Translations under genes and position numbers: made by a program
Shown here: positions 10,872-22,699 of the stretch, one piece after another
Layout of the letters: each line of letters starts with the position of its first letter
Position numbering within the stretch: position 1 is the stretch's first letter
Notes under the pieces: generated by a model
What the model saw: the letters and a program-made list of their open reading frames with translations, nothing else
Databases searched by the model: none
What the model was told of the DNA's origin: nothing
Assembly (NCBI GenBank): GCA_019009955.1
Contig: CM032228.1
Location: 68,465,501-68,529,500, forward strand
DNA: 64,000 nt
Origin: Riptortus pedestris
Taxonomy: Eukaryota > Arthropoda > Insecta > Hemiptera > Alydidae
Direction: 5' to 3'

Positions 10872-10998
10872 TGTTAATTATTTCCACTATAGGTTGTTTA
10901 AAACCATGATGAGGTCAATAGTCTTCCTTGCTCTAGACTTATGGAAGAATTGTTTAGTTCATGGATTCTAGTATTAATTATAACATAATAAAAAAAAA

Positions 10999-11479
10999 GT
11001 CCGTCACGCAGGGGCTGCGTTAATTAAGCAGATTTCCCACTTGCGTCCCGTATTTGCATCTATCTCATGACGTAAAAGTTCAATGAGAACAATATTTGTT
11101 ATTTAGGCTTCAAATAAAGTGCTTCATAATATAACAGCATATTGTTGATTTGACATAAGCAGGAGTGGGGGTTTACTGAAGGACGAAAACTAAAAAATGC
11201 AAATATCTCAGTTAATATTCAAGATAGAGAATAAATGTATATAACAGAATTTATAGTAGTAATTTTCAATAAGATTGGTTCTATACAATTTTTTGATCCG
11301 ACGTATGGTAACGGAGATATTTCGAATTTTCGAAAATCCTCCCTCTAAACCTCCCCCCCCCCCTCCCACTGGTCCGATCTCAGCCATTAACGAACATGAT
11401 CTGTCTTTTTGTATAAAACGTTTAAATATCGAGTTTGGTAACGATCAAACGAAACTTGCGACTGCTAGAGCGTTAACAG

Positions 11480-11539
<60 letters not shown>

Positions 11540-11659
11540 GAACGGACCACATTTTCGTCATCTCCTGGGTAGGATCAAAGGACACTTGAAGAAATTTTTC
11601 GAAAATCGCGCCATGAGTACGAACTCAATAGCTGATTTCCCTTAAGGGAAATCTGCTAA
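10999..11659 (-). mobile_element. HINE-like element, complete, single-core subfamily IV
   Basis: The clearest short-form copy. 3' end: GTCCGTCACGCAGGGGCTGC, TTAAGCAGATTTCCCACTTG. Single core: GCAGGAGTGGGGGTTTACTG, AAATATCTCAGTTAATATTC, CCGACGTATGGTAACGGAGA. A pure TA tract lies at about 11484-11533. The 5' block is followed by the terminus GCTGATTTCCCTTAAGGGAA and ATCTGCTAA. It is flanked by A on both sides in this orientation, consistent with T-T insertion on the other strand. The 86-codon frame ending in Tyr-Ile repeats is a shadow of the TA tract. Confidence 0.92.
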
Positions 11660-12435
11660 AAGTCAGGTATTGATTTCGCCAACTCAATTTATACTAAGTA
11701 AATCAGTACTTGAAAATGTAAATTTTAAACTGGAAATTTGTCGATTTGATGAATTGTTGCCCCCGTTTTTGTGGCCGAAATCAGGTGAGAGTGGGGAGGG
11801 GATGGTATAAAGAGTGAAAATATTTGATGGAACAGAAGATAGGAGTGAGAAGGGTTGCAGAATTCCGCCGAGCTTGGCCTTTGCCTGGAGGAATCTCCGG
11901 AGCGTGCCTCAAAATGGGAAAATTCTTGGGCTTATCTGTCGTGCCGTCTCCGGTAGGGTCGGACAATAGTATGAGATGCATTAGTACGAGAGAGAGAGAG
12001 AGAGGGCGACCATTTGCTGCAACAGGTATAATGCATTTGCTGCAAGGGGACATGCTCTCAATAGAGGCTTGCTAGCCACTCTTCCCGCTCCCTATTCCCC
12101 TTTTATCCCATTCTCATTAGGGGCTGACTCCCGTTAACATGCTCTGTAATTAGGCCGAAGGAATCTGCTCCGAGTCTCCCTTTGTTCGGTATTTACCGGC
12201 CTCCACCACCCGCCGGCCGCCTCAGAAAAAAAAGTGTATATCTACATATGGATGCATGTATAAAATCATTGTTGGCGATGTTTTTCGTATTTTCATTTGG
12301 GTAGTGATGAACGGAGCAATGTATTACCGTTGAAAACATCATAAACGACATATAATGATGGCTGTCAAGTCTAGGGCTCATCTTCCAACCCTCTGTAAGC
12401 CAGGGGTATAAATATGATCTAGGTACCACAGCTGT
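11660..12435. other. GC-richer repeat-free island, possible non-coding conserved element
   Basis: Less AT-rich than its surroundings and without family repeats. CATTTGCTGCAA occurs twice (12011-12022 and 12034-12045), with CAACAGGTATAATG between. A GA run lies at about 11990-12003. Overlapping frames of 83-90 codons on both strands are unremarkable. A regulatory role is only a guess. Confidence 0.3.
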
Positions 12436-12918
12436 TACATCATAAAACATTTTATTCCAAGCTTAAATACCAAATATTGTTTTCATTAAACCTTTACTGT
12501 GTGAGATACAAGCAAATGCTTAGTGCGATGACTTCATCAATTAAGATTCTGAGGTCTTGAATGTAAAATATCTATATCATCTACACCATACTCGGTATTT
12601 AACTGTTTCATTGCACATAAAACACCGCATTAGTTAATGGCAGAAATCGGGGGTGGAGTAGGTGGGGGTTAGAGGGGTAATTATGAAAATTCAAAATATC
12701 GCCTTTATAATGAGTCGAATCGCAAAATGTTATAGAACCAATCATATTGAGCTATTGACGTTCTACAATTGTCGTTGTAGGCATATTTTCCGTAACTCAA
12801 GTACTAAGCCTTTTATTCATCGTTTTTTTAAAAGTAGAAGTAGAGAAAGAGAGTTCAAGTTTCTTATACCAGCACGTGGGAAATCTGCTTAGTTTACGCA
12901 GCCCCTGCGTGACGGACT
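12436..12918 (+). mobile_element. HINE-like element, subfamily I, 5'-truncated
   Basis: Starts in the inter-core region (TTTTATTCCAAGCTTAAATA, CCAAATATTGTTTTCATTAA). Core unit 2 follows with ATAATGAGTCGAATCGCAAA, AATGTTATAGAACCAATC and GACGTTCTACAATTGTCG. The 3' end is well kept: ACCAGCACGTGGGAAATCTG, CTTAGTTTACGCAGCCCCTG, CGTGACGGACT. Confidence 0.88.
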
Positions 12919-13206
12919 GTTTATAATACGCGAGATATTTACATACGTCAAGCCGAAACTAACCAAAATAGTTCCAAAAGGATAATACCGCTGAAATCGG
13001 AAATCACAATAGCTCCTTTATTTCGTACCAAAGATAAAAATGTCTTCAATAGCTAGTTTCATGGCGTCACTGGAGCACTGAGAGTCTAGTGAATAAATAT
13101 GACAGATCCAGTGATCAAGCTACTGATGTGGCAACTGGACCTTCTATATAATGAGGGAAATCCATTTACAATTAGTCAAATTTTCATAAATTCACATTGC
13201 TTGAAT
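12919..13206. other. Unassigned spacer
   Basis: No recognised repeat or gene. Confidence 0.35.
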
Positions 13207-13207
13207 C

Positions 13208-13259
<52 letters not shown>
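13207..13259. repeat. (TA)n microsatellite, not inside a HINE-like copy
   Basis: About 26 uninterrupted TA units. No HINE-like 5' block or core is found on either side. The 79-codon frame across it is an artefact of the repeat. Confidence 0.95.
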
Positions 13260-13264
<5 letters not shown>

Positions 13265-14335
13265 TATACAATATTATCCAATCATCTTGTAAATTCAAAA
13301 CTATTCTTTTATCCGAGAAGATTCCAAATTATCATTGAAAATAGCGGAAATCGGTTCATTCGTGTACACATTGATTGGGGTTTAATAATTTGAATAATAT
13401 TATTAACCAGCCCACATATGTTTATACGTATAAATTACACTTTACGAATATATTACATGTTTCTTAAATTTTCAAACCTTAATAAAAAAAAAGTACTCTC
13501 TCGACTTAAGGAATATGCAAGGGATATAATAAAAAAAGGAAATGTGACAGACATGAAGGATTGTTTTGAAATTTACAAGTCTATTGTCTCTTAACGAAAC
13601 CCACAAACAGGCATTTTGTGTAGTAAATCACGCTTGTTTCGCAAGCTCGTTCCAGTACCTCATTCAATTCATTTATATTCAAATAAATGTGTAAGACGAT
13701 GATTTGCACATTTCTTTCAGTCGCTCAGTAATGGTCGCCTCGAGTCGGCAATTTACTTACGAGTGTGCCATAATTTTGAAATCACTGTCGGCCAAATAAT
13801 CCTAATTTCAAACGGCTCGTCGTAATTTCAATTTTTTTTTCTCCCAGTCGGTTGAAAGTCTTTTTCCTTTTATCCGAAAAATACGAATCGGACGGGTTGA
13901 GTGTTTATCATAGCATTTCTTCAGCCAGTAGAGTTATCTGATATTGATATAATGACCTTCATTAAAAAGATTTCTCATTTTAACGGGCCCCATCGAGAAA
14001 ATAAAACATAAATATAACGACTTAAATTTACATTTCGATTTATAAATATATATCATTAGTAATGGAAATAAATTTTTACCCATTATGTCCTTTGCCCATT
14101 AGTATTTTTTATCTTCTTCTCCTTATACGACTAAAACGTCTCTTATTAGGTACAGTTATGTGCAAAATAATGTCAATCAAAGGACTCAAAGGTTTGTGTG
14201 GATGTGTCATAGAGGGGGAGGGGGGGGGGGTTGTATATATCTTGTTTTTAAACACAAACAAGTTATAAGTATTGAAAAATTGTTTATGTATTTATTTTAT
14301 TGGTGAATTTATGTGATTTATTTATGTTCACTTTG
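13260..14335. other. Unassigned sequence with a repeat-free island
   Basis: The 13570-13990 part is mixed-composition and free of the window's repeat families; it contains short TAAT-core and CCAATAA-like motifs (for example GGCCAAATAATCC). A 10-G run lies near 14219-14230. The 68-codon frame at 14062-14268 is not recognised. Confidence 0.3.
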
Positions 14336-14420
14336 AGCTACTAAGGATAATTGGAACGCGTTATCTACAGTCTACCCCCTTTTCTAGCCAGGGTGGAACT
14401 AAGGAATTTGCTTTAGTAAT
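14336..14420 (-). mobile_element. SINE body fragment
   Basis: Inverse of the SINE body only: GATAATTGGAACGCGTTATC, CCCTTTTCTAGCCAGGGTGG. The tRNA-like head and tail are missing. Confidence 0.75.
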
Positions 14421-14466
14421 CTATCTTCTGCCATAGATTACTCAATCAAAAAAAAGGCGAAAACCT

Positions 14467-14550
14467 CAAATGATTCTTAAAATCATTTTTATTTCTCTAC
14501 TAGTTTCAAGTCCAGATGGTGCCTGTCTGGGAGAAAAATGAATAAAAATT
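14467..14550 (+). mobile_element. Fragment related to the palindromic MITE at 10685-10871
   Basis: CTCAAATGATTCTTAAAATC and ATTTTTATTTCTCTACTAGT match the left end of the other element. A short local hairpin (TCCAGATGG..CTGTCTGG) follows in place of the long fold. Confidence 0.5.
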
Positions 14551-14711
14551 GTAACTGAAATATCTGCTACATCGTTATTTCTTCCCCTAGTCTGAGAATG
14601 GCTTACAAAGTATGGCGGGTCAAGTAAGCTGATAATTATCGATGTCATGAAATTATATCGATTATCCCTTATGAAGTGTAGACAAATAGTAAATGAGAAA
14701 TTTATAAATAA

Positions 14712-15304
14712 TTAACGCAAATTCGAAATATCTCCGATATTATAAGTCGCAATGAGAAATTGTGTAGTGCTAATCCTTTTGCAAATTAGTGAATCTATAA
14801 ATAGTGTGTATATACCTTTTATCACTATCTTTATTTTTATCCGAGATATATACATTTTGTTTATTTTTTAGCCTTTAGTAAACCCTAAGTCACTACTTAA
14901 GTCATATTAAAAATAAGCTGTTTTTATCACGAATAGCTTTATTCCAAGCTTAAATGCCAAATATTGTCTTTATTTAACTGTTATTATGTGAGGTATATGC
15001 CAATAGGTAGTTTGATGACGCCATCAATTAAGATTTTCCAGTCTTGACTCGAAAATGTTTATTTGAACCGAAAAATGTTATACAACCAATGTTGTATAGC
15101 TATTGATGCTCTACCAATGTTATTGTATGCATATGTTCGTAACGTATATATCCAGTGAGTTAGTTATTCGTATTTTCTTGGTTTCAACCTAGCCATCGGA
15201 TTTTTACTTAGAAATGAAAAATATATGGCATGAAGAGAATAATAGTAAGTCGAGCACCGCATGGGAAATCTGCTTAGTTTACGCAGCTCCTGCGTGAAGG
15301 ACTT
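14712..15304 (+). mobile_element. HINE-like element, subfamily I, 5'-truncated
   Basis: Begins within core unit 1 (CGAAATATCTCCGATATTAT), passes the inter-core region (AAGCTTAAATGCCAAATATT) and a damaged core unit 2, and ends CATGGGAAATCTGCTTAGTT, ACGCAGCTCCTGCGTGAAGG. The hairpin arms are intact. Confidence 0.87.
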
Positions 15305-15855
15305 TTATCCTATGCGGCTTCCCTGGTAGCCACGCTCATTCCCCCGGGAGTGAAAATTATAATGAAGACATGAGAGATAGTGTGGATGAAGGATGGCTTT
15401 CATCTGAAAGATCGGTGCAGTAAATCTGAAAGGTGTTGGAATTTATGTTCGCGGGAGGTATATTATTCAGTCACTTCTCTCATCTCCACCATCAGCAGAC
15501 CTAAGGGAGAACAACCTTTATTTTTTTTTTGTGTCGGTCGTTTGGTTGCACATAAAAGAAACTGTTTTGATAAGCAGTATTTATTTGTTATTACTAACCA
15601 GTCATTATTAGTTTTGCGTTTCGCAGTACAGAGATATCTGCGAATCACGGATATTAACTTCATTGGACATTTATAATAGTCTACATACTAAATTTACATT
15701 TGATATTTACCAAGAAAATGTTATTAATTAATTCTTTCATTTTCTTTTAGTCAAATACAAACATAAAACCCTTTTTTTTCGTTGAACTGATCTCCATATC
15801 TTCAGCCAGTTATAATATTCAAAGCCCTCAGAGACACCTATCCGTAAAACTCCAA
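15305..15855. other. Unassigned sequence
   Basis: A 98-codon frame at 15380-15676 overlaps an opposite-strand frame and shows no recognisable domain. No repeats were recognised. Confidence 0.35.
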
Positions 15856-16598
15856 TATACAGGGGGCTACGCAAACTAATCTACATGCTGGTATAATTTA
15901 ATTGTGATTTCATCTAATAAATATTCTCTATTACTATGTAGTTAAAAAACAATAAATAGAAGGGGCAGGGGGAGGTTACTGAAGGCTGAAAACAAGAAAG
16001 TAAGAATAACTCCCTAAATATTTGAGTTACGGAAAAATGTATAAAATAACAATTTCAGAGCGTCAATATTTTATCAAGATTGATTCTATGACATTTTTCG
16101 ATTCGACTCATAATTTCGAAGATATTTTGAATTTTCAAATCCCCCTCCTCTAACCTCCCCTTATTTCTTGTCAGATTTCTACCATTGACGCCTATTGTAA
16201 GTATTCAAAGAATTTTTTCGAGTTAAGCACGTAAAATATTATATGACGTCCTCATCGCACAGTGTATTGGCAAGTACCTCACACAGTAAAAGTTCGATAA
16301 AAACAATATATTGAATTTAAACCTCGAATAAAGTGGTTCATGTCATAAAAACTTATTGAAGGTTGAAAATTAAAAAAAAATGCAAATATGTCGGTTATAT
16401 TGAAAATAGTGAAAAAATGTATATAGCAGTTTATTTAAAACAATTTTTTTTATCCAGATAACAGGGATATTTAGAATTTTCAAAATTCTCTCCTCTCTAA
16501 ACCCGAGCTCCCTCTCGCCCGATTTCAGCCATCAACGAACTTGATATTTACTTTTGCATAAATCGTTTAAATATCAAGGTGGGTAACGATAAATCAAA
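15856..16598 (-). mobile_element. HINE-like element, two-core subfamily I, abutting the next copy
   Basis: Decayed 3' end (GGGGGCTACGCAAACTAATC), core unit 2 (15960-16210) and core unit 1 (16330-16580). It stops in the GATAAATCAAAA block of core 1, exactly where the 3' end of the next copy begins. The TA tract and 5' block are absent. Confidence 0.8.
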
Positions 16599-17212
16599 AT
16601 GTCCGTCAAGCAGAGGCTGCGTTAACTAAGCAGATTTCACACGTGCGCCACGTATTTGCATTTATTTCAAAACTTAAAAGCCGAATGAGAACAATGTTTG
16701 GGATTTAAGCTTTAAATAATGTGCTTCATAACGCAATAGAATATAGTTAATATGAGATGAGGAGGAGTGGGGGTTTACAAAAGACCGAAAACTAAAAAAT
16801 GAAAATATCTCAGTTAATAATCAAGATAGTAAAGAAATGTCCATAACAACATTTATAGAACATTTACATTGCAATAAGATTGGTTCTGTACAGTTTTTCG
16901 ATCCGACGCACATTAACGGATATTAAGAATTTTAGAAATTCTCCTCCTCTATGCCCCCTCCTCCTGGTCCGATTTCAGCCGTTAACGAACTTGATCTTTC
17001 TTTTTACATATAACGATTATACAACAAGTTTGGTAACGATAAGACAAAAATTGCGACCGCTAGAGAGGTAACAGACACAAACGAGTATATATATACAGTT
17101 TTGAACGGACCTCATTTTCGGCATCTCCTGGGTAGAATCGATGGACATTGAAGAAATAATTCGAAAATAATTGTGAGTACAACCTCAATAGCACCCCCGC
17201 CCCTTAAGGGAA
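16599..17212 (-). mobile_element. HINE-like element, single-core subfamily IV
   Basis: 3' end GTCCGTCAAGCAGAGGCTGC with AACTAAGCAGATTTC, one core unit (GAGGAGTGGGGGTTTACAAA, ATCCGACGCACATTAACGGA), a very short TA tract, and the 5' block. The terminus is partly rewritten (CACCCCCGCCCCTTAAGGGA). It directly follows another copy in the same orientation. Confidence 0.88.
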
Positions 17213-18299
17213 ATATGATTCCCTTTCATGGTGTTTTGAGGGGTTTAGAAAACCCATTTTATGCTGACTGGAATATCTCCAGAAACACAAGTGCAAACAA
17301 AGATTTATAAGCATGCCGTAATACAATGAAAAGGTTGTTCCTTCGATACGTGTCATCTGATTAATTGTCATTGATATATGGTACACTTAAATAATGAATT
17401 TGAAAAATTCACTTTCTCTAATGGCTAATGAAAAATGAAGAATTTTCAGCCAAGAACTGAGCTTATTACTCATATTCCTACGGTATGGGACGGAAATAAT
17501 TAAAGTAATTTTTTGTTCTACGTAAATGAAAGTTTATAATCACTCAACATTTATTATTCAAAATGCATCAGGAATTATTTTGCATGGATAAAAAAAAAAC
17601 GAATAGCATTCAGATTAATAACGATTATTAAGATTCATGATTTCCATAATGAACCATGTCCCTTTTCAGTGCCAAATTTAGAATTCTAATAAATTAAACT
17701 TCATTAGCATTAATATGAGGAAGATTGATGATTTTTGCTTCCAAGGAGAACGAACCAGCTGGATTATGTCTAAGGAGTATTGCCCTATTTCTTGTAAATT
17801 CTGCAAGATTTTAGGTTTAATATGTCATTAAATGACAGAGAAAAAATTGAGAGCGGTTATAAATTTTGTTAAAATGTCAGGTATAACCAAGGTCCAAATA
17901 TGAGTAAAGCATGAATTAACATAACAGACGAATAAATAAGCTTCAATTAATTCGAATTCGTAAATTATTTTCTTCATTGCATAACATAGTCACATATTGT
18001 CCCATAAGTATAATCTATTTTTAAATAAATATTGCGATCACATTTCGTAATAGTTATTTTTAATTTCCCCCCTTTCTCTCAACTCATGAGTGCTATTACA
18101 GTGTAACAAATTCATTAGTACTGGACGGTGAAGTGGCAGGGTTTTGATCAGCATTCTAAAACCTTTGATCGGTATTCACAACGTGGCATACCTAGATAGA
18201 TTTTCCACAAATTGGATCAATTGGTAAGAACCTTACGCATAAAAAGCTTTAAATGTAAACGGAGTATGAGATATTTATTGATATAGTTGCTTAAACAGA
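17213..18299. other. Unassigned AT-rich sequence
   Basis: No gene or family repeat was recognised. The 17490-17760 part is rich in TAAT/ATTA cores. The 60-codon minus-strand frame at 17204-17386 is unremarkable. Confidence 0.3.
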
Positions 18300-18640
18300 A
18301 AATTAAGTTGGAGTGGGGGTTTTCCTGATGACAGAAAACCATATTGTACAAACAATTTTGTTATTACTGAATTTAGAGAAAAATGTTCAAAATAATAATT
18401 GAATGTCGATTATTTAAATAGCATTTCTCCATCGGACAAATAATAACGGAGATGTTTATACTTTCCGTTTTAACCACTTCTCTAAAATCCTACATCATCT
18501 CGTAGTTCGATTTTGAGCAATTTTAAACTTGTACATTAGGTATAAATGTGAAATATTAAGTTTGGGGAGAAATATTTGACCACTGGAGTGTTAAGAACTA
18601 AGAGACCTCAACTTAGTCATCTTCATGGTAGGAGTAGTGA
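18300..18640 (-). mobile_element. Old, diverged HINE-like core
   Basis: Recognisable by TTGGAGTGGGGGTTTTCCTG, GACAGAAAACC, ATCGGACAAATAATAACGGA and GAAATATTAAGTTTGGGGAG in family order. Both termini are lost. Confidence 0.65.
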
Positions 18641-18812
18641 CCAGAATTTATATAGTATTTTATATTTATAGATTTATTTAATTTATATATATAGAAATTA
18701 TATACGACCAAATCATTCTAAAAAAATTGAGGAACAACTTAAAAAGATATAGTTAAAAACATTTAAGAACGCCGATGGCCGTGCGTGTTAAGGCGTGGGA
18801 TGGCTTTACCTT

Positions 18813-19217
18813 TAAGTAGGAAGGGGGGTTTAGAGGGGGGAACTTCGAAAATTCGAAATATCTCCGTTACTATACGTCGGATCGAAAAATCGTATAGAAC
18901 CCATCTTATTGTAAATTAAATTTACAATAAATATTTTCATGTACATTTATTCTCAATCTTGAATATTAACTGAGATATTTGCATTTTTATTAGATGTGTG
19001 CGAATAACGGACGAGCTGAGATCGGCTGATGTCGGCTCTTGGCGTATTTCCACTGAAGCTAGTTCGGCCATTTCCATAACAGTTCGGCTCTCGAATAATT
19101 GGTTTAGAGGCCCGTTACTATCAAGGTTACTACTACTGTTACTAATAGGCAGATTTCTGTATAGTTAAACTTCACGTGGGAAATCTGCTCAGTTTACGTA
19201 GCCTCTACGTAACGGAC
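18813..19217 (+). mobile_element. HINE-like element, subfamily II, 5'-truncated
   Basis: Core unit 1 (GAAATATCTCCGTTACTATA, CGTCGGATCGAAAAATCG) is followed by a 3' module not found in subfamily I (CATTTCCATAACAGTTCGGC-like and a TAATAGGCAGATTTCTGTAT stretch). The usual end is TTCACGTGGGAAATCTGCTC, AGTTTACGTAGCCTCTACGT, AACGGAC. The same 3' module occurs at 36160-36427. Confidence 0.87.
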
Positions 19218-19889
19218 GTTTTTTAATTCTCAAAGGTTCCTGAAAGAAAAAAATATAACTCTTAAATTTATAATCACTTTCCAAGAAATCATCCTGTCGT
19301 GAAAGCTTTACTGGAATTTTGTCATGTAATAATTTAGCAATGGCACATTAAAGGGGAGTTAATCTTGGAAAATGTTGGCGCATTACCAATTCAAAACGGC
19401 TATGAACAGCTACTTGTATTGTGAAATGTGCATCTTGATATCCAGTTGATTATGAAGTAGCCTCGGCCTGGTCGGAGTAAGTTTTATTGCCTACGCCACG
19501 TGTAACATAGTCTTCCTATGATTTAATGTGGACGAACATTGACTACACGGCAGGGAGGCAATGTTTTATCATATGCCCTCTCCACTTGGAGCAACTCTGA
19601 CACCATTTACCACGGCTTTTCATTAACTTATCGCAATACGTTTGGTTGATGTTATAATGGGAAGGGATGATGCATCGCGTGGTATAACCATTCGAGGAGT
19701 GGTAATACTGCCTTCGTCACCATCATGTCTTCACTAGATAATCAAATCGTTCATTCTCTGAAGGTTTTTCTAAACAGTATCTGTTTCGGTGAGGTCAGGA
19801 TCTCTAAAGTAGTCATTGCTTTTTTCCCTTTTACCCACAGAAAAATCGACAAAGAAGACAGAAAAATACTTCAAATACAAAAAAAAAAG
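19218..19889. other. Unassigned sequence
   Basis: Mixed composition with no recognised gene or repeat. The 62-codon frame at 19725-19913 ends inside the next HINE-like copy and is likely fortuitous. Confidence 0.35.
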
Positions 19890-20440
19890 GTCCTTCACGG
19901 AGGGTCCGAATAAACTAAGCATACTTCGCACGTGCTGGTATGACACACTGGTGTTCTAATCTCACCACGTATGTCCACTCTGAAGAAGAAAATTTTTATT
20001 TTGGACCAATACAAAAGTATTATACACAAAGTGTTATTATAAGATTTGTTACAAGTTGTTGAAGATGTACTGAAATAGGAGCAACCTCCAATTCCCTGTG
20101 GATTTGGCTGTTCCTAACAAACCAGGGAGCATTTGCCGCTATCCGAAGTACTTTGCTCTGGAAGGACTGTAGTTTCTTTTTGTGTGTGTTGCTGATGCCC
20201 AGCCAGACTGGGCGTATGTTAATATAGGGAGTATGAGTGTATATGTGTACTCTGTTTCTAAATACAAAATCCGGTGAGTAGAAGTGGGAGTAAAAAGAAA
20301 ACAAGAAAGAGCGAATAACTCGAATAACATTTGATTTACAAAAACAAAAAAAAGTGTAAAACTACAATTGTAGAGAATCGATAGTTTGGCAAGGTTGATT
20401 CCATAACATTTTTGGTCCTATTCGAAACGAAGAGACGGCA
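19890..20440 (-). mobile_element. HINE-like element, subfamily I, split by a LINE fragment
   Basis: 3' end GTCCTTCACGGAGGGTCCG, AACTAAGCATACTTCGCACG, GCTGGTATGACACACTGGTG up to about 19985. It resumes at about 20257 with GTGAGTAGAAGTGGGAG and core unit 2 motifs (ATAACTCGAATAACATTTGA, AATTGTAGAGAATCGATAGT). It stops at about 20440, before core unit 1. Confidence 0.75.
19986..20250 (-). pseudogene. Jockey-clade LINE reverse transcriptase C-terminal fragment
   Basis: On the minus strand the sequence reads LPILTYAQSGWASATHT in one frame. After a one-base frame change within the CA/AAA-rich stretch near 20180 it continues KKKLQSFQSKVLRI and NAPWFVRNSQIHREL. These match the end of the reverse transcriptase of jockey-type LINEs (pattern LRP.LTYA...W......KLQ..QNK.LR....APW.VRN..LH.DL). 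AATAAAAATTTTC follows on the minus strand near 20000. The piece is 5'-truncated and frameshifted, so it is dead. It sits inside a HINE-like copy. Confidence 0.85.
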
Positions 20441-21680
20441 TAAATAGTTTGAATAAATACAAGTTATTATCCTAAGCAACATTATTTCTTTAAATTTTTA
20501 TAAAATATATGCAGTTAGTGTGAAATTCAGTTTTACTAGTAATTTCTCTCACTTTCCAAATGCATTAGTGCTTTAAGTTCCTGTGAGTTACAAAATGTGT
20601 GAATGAAACATTAGTTTGTCACAGGTGAGCAGATAAGCCTGTAAAAACAACATGAACAACTTCTAAGTGAAGTAGCCGAGTAATGCAACCTCTTCCTTAA
20701 ACAGCAGAAATGAAACACGTTTTCATTGAAAACCTTAACAAGAGCGAAATTTCTTCTTTTTTGTGGAGCTTAATGTTAGACGTACGGATTGCTCCAGATG
20801 ATACATACAAAAAATGTTAATGGCATACCTTTTCGAGGGGGGTCATTGAAAGGATTTCCATAAAGGATGAGGCTGGTACCGATTTTTAACTCTGAGCATG
20901 GGACACTGCTGGACATTTATAAGAGGCAAGTGTCGGTGGTGGTAAATGGAGTGTGGTGTAATGACACAGGACATAAGTGGCTGAAGGAGGATGGTGTTTG
21001 GATTGATGGTAGCTCATAAAGAATCCGAGTCGAGCCAGATAGGATCTCAGTATTAGCTGTTTAGTGTCTTCCACCTCGACATTTCTAGTCTCCTTGGAGT
21101 GGCTTCTGTCTTAGATTTTTTCTCCGTCTTCCGTTCGGTGGCTCTCATTTCATTAGCCTTATTCACCGGACCCAGGTAGTCTCTACTGGGGGTCTAGCAG
21201 TCTCAACCGCTTCTTATTAGGTTTTATTTTGTCGTTTTTATTCAAATCTCTCCAGTCTATGAATGCTTTCACTTTTGAATAGACGCCGAGATAAGACTTT
21301 TCAGGGAGCTGGGGCGGAGTAAATATGTTCTTGTCAAGGAGTACGAGGATACGTACATTAACAGAAATATTCTACTCAATGAAAGTGGTTATCTCCAGAT
21401 GTTCGTGAAAGTAACAAATGAGGCCTGATTTCTGATCCCATTTATACTTATTTCCAACAACTCATAGCTGGTATACTGTATGGGAACATGAGCGAATGAA
21501 TCAACGGCCTCTCGTTCTTCATTTCCTGATATTAGTTGATGATGATAAGACTCAGGCACCTTGTACTCTTATTAAATTAAACAAACCAAAGGTTAAATGC
21601 AATCTCACTCTAAATTATTTCATTAGAAAGTGAATACTATTTCTCCTTTACAGTGCCTCGGATGGATACAATTTATAATA
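20441..21680. other. Unassigned sequence
   Basis: AT-rich at first; GC-richer at about 20880-21210 (62-codon minus frame at 20886-21074, unrecognised). No family repeat was found. Confidence 0.35.
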
Positions 21681-21712
21681 AACAAAAAAAAACAAAAAAA
21701 AAAAAAAAAAAA
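21681..21712. repeat. A-rich run, possible retroposon tail
   Basis: An A run broken by two C residues, preceded by AATAAAC. It could be the 3' tail of an unrecognised plus-strand retroposon, but no body was identified. Confidence 0.5.
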
Positions 21713-22699
21713 CGGTTTCTTTCACTTTTTTTTGCATCTCTAATATATCGTAGAATTTTTTGAAATTTGTTATTTTTTACCTCGTATTTTCATCCTTTTT
21801 CACTGTTAGCCGATTTTGATAAAAAGGGGAGAAGTACAAATAGACGTTAAAGAAACCCTTAGTATGAAATTTCAACATAAAGCTAGCCGTTTTTGAATTA
21901 TGCGAGAAAAGTTCATACGTACGTACTGATGCCTCCGAAAATAGTCAAAGTGGGTTCAGGGAAGGTAAAAACTGATAAGCCCGTTAAATCTTAAAATCAA
22001 AAATATTTCTGTAAAATGAGTAATTGAAAATACCAAGTCTTACTCTGGTTTACGGTTACATTTGTCCTAGTTGTGTTTATCATAGTTCTTTAATTGTGAA
22101 CAACATTAAATAAAGTTTTTTTTGTGTAAAAAGGCAATTTAGGTGATGCACATAAAGTCAAAAAGTTTCACAATGACTGAGGGAAAGTTACAAAAAAAAA
22201 ACAACTAAAAAATTGTTAATATCTACCACTATTGAAAGGGACCAAGTGTATTACAAATTTTAGCTAATTTCGTGGCACGAGGGAAGACGAGATAATTTTC
22301 TTCAATGGTTTTGAATTTATTTTTCTGTACGTCAAACTCGAGCTGAGCAAATTAAATACATCTTAAGAAAGGATGTGACAAACTTCTTTAATTACAGCTT
22401 TATTGCTTTATTTCATAATCACAAATTCTTTTTTTATTTTTTTTATTTGCTGTTAAAATGACTTGTTAATAAATACAGCAGAAGCCCATTATAAAGAAAA
22501 ATATTTTTTCAATATACAAAAAAAAAAAAAAAAAGAAATTCACGAATCATACATGTCTCAACCAATAAATCAGCCAAAAATCATTAGACTATCAATAACT
22601 GATATTGCAAATAACATGAAGAGCTTAAGGAGAATTTTAAGGGTGAATGGCGTTTTTAATTGTTATTGGCCATTACTTTTAGAGTTGTAGTGATCATGA
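21713..22699. other. Unassigned AT-rich sequence
   Basis: Contains a 16-base A run at about 22519-22534. No gene was recognised; the 75-codon frame at 22463-22690 spans that A run and is not credible. Confidence 0.35.

Noticed and set aside
13099..13338. Frames with Tyr-Ile repeats (here and near 11.3, 28.6, 36.8, 51.6, 52.8 and 53.0 kb)
   Set aside because: They are translations of TA microsatellites.
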